From VXYK01 sp965221585 (GTDB lineage Bacteria; Actinomycetota; Acidimicrobiia; Acidimicrobiales; Aldehydirespiratoraceae), in contig OZ244898.1 of assembly GCA_965221585.1 (NCBI GenBank), positions 2,852,001 through 2,916,000 of the forward strand: a stretch of 64,000 nucleotides of DNA, read 5' to 3'. Below the pieces are notes generated by a model that ran no database searches, was not told where the DNA came from, and worked only from the letters and a program-made list of their open reading frames with translations. Position 1 is the stretch's first letter, and every line of letters starts with the position of its first letter. Of this stretch, positions 61,614 to 64,000 are shown piece after piece. The translations under genes and the position numbers were made by a program.

Positions 61614-62051
61614 GTGAGAGCACTGGTGCAGCGGGCGGCGGAGGCGAGGGTCCGGGTTGACGGTGAGGTGGTCGGGGAGATCGGCGCAGGGCTGTGTTGC
61701 CTGATCGGGGTGACCCACGAAGATGACCAGAACAGCGCCAAGAAGTTGGCCAGCAAACTCTGGCACCTACGGATATTCGCCGATGAGAACGGCCACATGA
61801 ACCGATCGGTGGCCGACACGAGCGGCGAAGTGCTGGTGATCAGCCAGTTCACCCTCTACGGCGACACCCGTCGGGGACGCCGTCCGTCTTTCGTCGCGGC
61901 CGCCGCGCCCGACCAGGCGGCCGGGTTGATCGACCAGCTCGCGGAGGAGCTCAGACTCCTCGGGGCCACGGTCGCTACCGGGTCGTTCGGGGCGATGATG
62001 GATGTCGAACTGGTCAACGACGGTCCGGTGACCCTGATGTTGGAGGTCTGA
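61614..62051 (+). CDS. dtd: D-aminoacyl-tRNA deacylase
   Basis: 145 residues. Family motifs: the Ser-Gln-Phe-Thr site in VISQFTLYGDTRRGRRPSF and the Gly-cis-Pro motif region, here NDGPVTLMLEV. N-terminus RALVQRAAEARVRVDGEVVG. Hydrolyses D-amino acids mischarged on tRNA. GTG 61614 follows gagggg; a TTG nine bases earlier is less likely. Confidence 0.96.
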   Translation: MRALVQRAAEARVRVDGEVVGEIGAGLCCLIGVTHEDDQNSAKKLASKLWHLRIFADENGHMNRSVADTSGEVLVISQFTLYGDTRRGRRPSFVAAAAPDQAAGLIDQLAEELRLLGATVATGSFGAMMDVELVNDGPVTLMLEV

Positions 62052-62152
62052 CCAGCATTCGCCGGGAACTAATCTTGAGTTGTGGTCGTCTGAATGGGAA
62101 AGGGTCCGCACCGATGGCAGGCCCGGCCCAGTCCTCTACGGGGAGGGTTCCG

Positions 62153-62965
62153 ATGAGAATCAGAACCGAGCATCAGACAGCCGAGAGCCACCGCAACCGG
62201 ATCGGGACTGTCGCGGCCGTGGGCATCTTGGTCGCGTTGCTGGTTTCGGCTTGTCTATCGTCTTCGGGTTCTGCGAATTCGGTGGGAGGCACGGTCAACT
62301 ATCTGGAGAACCTGGAGTTGACCGACGACGCAATCCTGAGGGTCAGGCTCTACGACACGTCTTATGCGGATGCTGCCGCTGAACTCATAGCCGAGCAGGT
62401 GATATCCAACCCGGGTCAAGTACCGATCAAGTTCAACGTGGAGTATGACCCCGACGACATCGACCCCAGAGCCACCTATTCCATATCGGCACGCATCATC
62501 GAAACCGGCGAGCGCCTGGCTTTCATCAACGACACCGCCTACGACGTGATCACTCGAGGCAACCCCCGCCGGGTCGACATGTTACTGGTCATGGCCACAC
62601 CGCCGCCCGACCCGACCGGCCAATGGAACGAGTCGAACTGGCAGACCTGGGTCGAAGCCGAAGTTCCGGTGCTCGGTGCGGAACTGGTCGAGTTCCACCC
62701 CGAGCCGATCCTGCTCGTCGAACATCTTCAATCCACCATGGAAGGCTGTGCTCGCCCCGGTAGCGAGAGTTTCGAGGTGAGCGGAACCGACATCTTCGTC
62801 ACGGTCACCTTGCAGCAGCCACCGCCGACTCCGTGGGCCATCCCGTGCGATGATGAGACCGTCACCGTCGAAGCGGTAGTCCGGTTCGGTGATTCGCTGA
62901 GCAGCGGCGAGACCTACCGGGTGATCGCCAACGGCGTCGAGACGGTGACGTTCACGGTGCCCTAG
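62153..62965 (+). CDS. Lipoprotein with YbaY-like domain
   Basis: 270 residues. A signal peptide ends at the lipobox LVSAC (about residue 34). A beta-sandwich follows: VNYLENLELTDDAILRVRL, ISNPGQVPIKFNVEYDPDDIDP and YSISARIIETGERLAFINDTAYDV fit the YbaY/type III secretion-pilotin-like domain of unknown role. The last third adds WQTWVEAEVP and paired Cys residues. ATG 62153 follows gggaggg. Cell-surface anchored. Confidence 0.85.
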   Translation: MRIRTEHQTAESHRNRIGTVAAVGILVALLVSACLSSSGSANSVGGTVNYLENLELTDDAILRVRLYDTSYADAAAELIAEQVISNPGQVPIKFNVEYDPDDIDPRATYSISARIIETGERLAFINDTAYDVITRGNPRRVDMLLVMATPPPDPTGQWNESNWQTWVEAEVPVLGAELVEFHPEPILLVEHLQSTMEGCARPGSESFEVSGTDIFVTVTLQQPPPTPWAIPCDDETVTVEAVVRFGDSLSSGETYRVIANGVETVTFTVP

Positions 62966-63020
62966 CGCTGAGCGAGGGGCATCAGCCGAAAGCAGCATTC
63001 CACGGTCCTCTTGCCTGCGC

Positions 63021-63116
63021 CAGTTATATAATCATAATTATTATAATAACATAGAATACAAATTTTCTTTGCTAGCAGGATTTCACTAGTATTTTTCCGG
63101 TAGAACGGCTGTTATC
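63021..63116. promoter_or_regulatory. Very AT-rich island upstream of TetR gene
   Basis: About 95 bases with much lower GC than the surroundings. It includes the perfect palindrome TTATTATAATAA (63038-63049). Probably the promoter/operator of the TetR gene, with a -10-like TTATCAAAG near 63112. It could also be a small foreign insertion. Confidence 0.5.
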
Positions 63117-63146
63117 AAAGAGGCCATTTGTTTCGAAGATTGGGAC

Positions 63147-63191
63147 CCCACCGTCGGCCGGTGGGCGCTGCAGGAGATCTGCGGGTCTCCT
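63147..63191 (+). promoter_or_regulatory. Two hairpins in the TetR leader
   Basis: Hairpin 1: CCCACCG (63147-63153) with CGGTGGG (63159-63165). Hairpin 2: AGGAGA (63172-63177) with TCTCCT (63186-63191), 40 bases before the start. They could be terminator or leader structures; the ribosome site gggagga lies downstream. Confidence 0.45.
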
Positions 63192-63231
63192 CTAGTGACC
63201 CCAAAAATTCACGACTCGGGAGGAGCTGCGA

Positions 63232-63888
63232 ATGCCCGACGGTGAACAGGGAACTCGTCGACGCAACACCGATGAGACCACCAGGAAGTTGCTGGACGCT
63301 GCTGCAGCGACATTCGTGGAACATGGTTACGACAAGGCTGTTGTCAGCGACGTGGCCCGCCGCGCGGGGCTGACAACCGGTTCGATATTTGCTCGTTGGC
63401 CCAACAAGAACGAGATGATGGCCGCGGCCGTGGACCACATCTTCAGCCAGATCCTCCCCGACCAACGCCTCAAGCAGCTTGGTATCGAGGAGTGGCCTGC
63501 GATCAACATCTTTTTGGCGTGGGGCGACAGCTTGTTGCAAGGCGACGAGGCTCAGGATGTGATGGTGCAGGCGTTCGCCAGTGCCCGCAACAACGAAGCC
63601 GTCCAGCAGCGCTTCAAGCTGTACCTGCACGAGCAGGCTGAGCAAATATCCAGACTCGTCGAACGGACTGCAGCCGAGGCGAATGCCGACGCTGAGGTCA
63701 ACGTGGCTGCGGTCACCCTGGCCATCCAGGCAGTCGGGATCGGCACACATCTGCTGCTCTCGGTAGGCCGGGACGACATCCACACGCCCTCTGAGAGCGA
63801 GTGGTCCCAAATGGTCGAACAGTTCTTCGCAGCGACGCTCAATCTCCCCCAACCCATCGCTGAACCCAACCCGCCGAACAGCTCCTGA
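63232..63888 (+). CDS. TetR-family transcriptional regulator
   Basis: 218 residues. N-terminal HTH in the TetR pattern: TRKLLDAAAATFVEHGYDKAVVSDVARRAGLTTGSIFARW (in part). The C-terminal ligand domain is helical and unassigned. ATG 63232 follows gggaggagctg. Its targets are not in the window; the AT-rich palindrome upstream may be its own operator. Confidence 0.92.
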   Translation: MPDGEQGTRRRNTDETTRKLLDAAAATFVEHGYDKAVVSDVARRAGLTTGSIFARWPNKNEMMAAAVDHIFSQILPDQRLKQLGIEEWPAINIFLAWGDSLLQGDEAQDVMVQAFASARNNEAVQQRFKLYLHEQAEQISRLVERTAAEANADAEVNVAAVTLAIQAVGIGTHLLLSVGRDDIHTPSESEWSQMVEQFFAATLNLPQPIAEPNPPNSS

Positions 63889-63902
63889 AACCCCTTCAGG
63901 AG
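63882..63902 (+). terminator. Probable terminator hairpin over the TetR stop
   Basis: CTCCTGAA (63882-63889) pairs perfectly with TTCAGGAG (63895-63902) around a five-base loop, overlapping the TGA. No clear U-tract follows. The remaining bases to 64000 show nothing recognisable. Confidence 0.5.
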
Positions 63903-64000
63903 ACCGCCAACGCCGAGCCGAAGGGAAACGGTGACCTGTACAGTGCGCTGGCAATGGCCCGACCGCGAGATCCATCAGCCCACGCAAAAAAACCCCGACG

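Overview
The window is about 64 kb of high-GC bacterial chromosome. Dense coding, frequent GTG starts, ATGA/GTGA stop-start overlaps, a tandem-ACT serB, an acid-rich BMP lipoprotein and many single-component Rieske oxygenases suggest an actinobacterium, perhaps a marine or host-associated member of the Acidimicrobiia. The lineage is an inference: there is no rRNA, and nothing in the window proves it. Two tRNA genes are present, Ser-CGA and Ala-UGC.

Region 1 (1-19.9 kb) is catabolic. A P450 tail, an enoyl-CoA hydratase, an NAD(P)-binding protein, a PhyH-type dioxygenase and a SnoaL-like protein flank a tightly coupled block at 3692-19315. That block runs Rieske oxygenase, VOC protein, cupin, HyuA, HyuB, acyl-CoA ligase, second Rieske oxygenase, a complete BMP-type ABC importer, a zinc-type reductase and a methyltransferase. 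It reads as an uptake-plus-degradation unit for a nucleobase-like, N-heterocyclic or aromatic compound. I know of no described pathway with this gene set.

Region 2 (19.9-28.2 kb) is accessory. It holds a large, lower-GC secreted protein with nine Ig-like (He_PIG) repeats, a third Rieske oxygenase behind a 15-bp-stem hairpin, a predicted phosphorothioate-DNA-sensing HNH nuclease, a FitAB toxin-antitoxin pair and an orphan XRE regulator. The last two have palindromes in their promoter regions.

Region 3 (28.2-41.6 kb) holds a choline-sulfatase-like enzyme, a TauD-type dioxygenase, two amidohydrolases, an HpaI aldolase, APS reductase, a DM13 membrane protein, an SMP-30 lactonase, the pncB-pncA NAD salvage pair and an ABC exporter.

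Region 4 (41.6-53.7 kb) is mostly housekeeping: serB, an MFS transporter, xseA-xseB, a prenyl synthase, prfC and a CxxHxxC ferredoxin. It also holds a degenerate glutamate-dehydrogenase-like protein, an acyl-CoA dehydrogenase, a DddP-like M24 protein lacking the presumed catalytic Asp, and an iron-storage operon (bfd-bfr) behind two tandem TTAGG-N4-CCTAA boxes.

Region 5 (53.7-59.7 kb) is the most unusual. Six 22-23 bp iteron-like repeats sit just upstream of an AAA/DUF4143 ATPase, followed by a fused exonuclease-RecQ helicase. Its 3' end coincides with the truncation point of a convergent acyl-CoA ligase, which looks like a recombination scar. A dispersed 43-nt repeat lies on both sides of the iteron-ATPase segment.

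Region 6 (59.7-64 kb) holds an orphan HicB-like regulator, an acetyltransferase, a P-loop kinase, dtd, a lipoprotein and a TetR regulator preceded by a very AT-rich leader.
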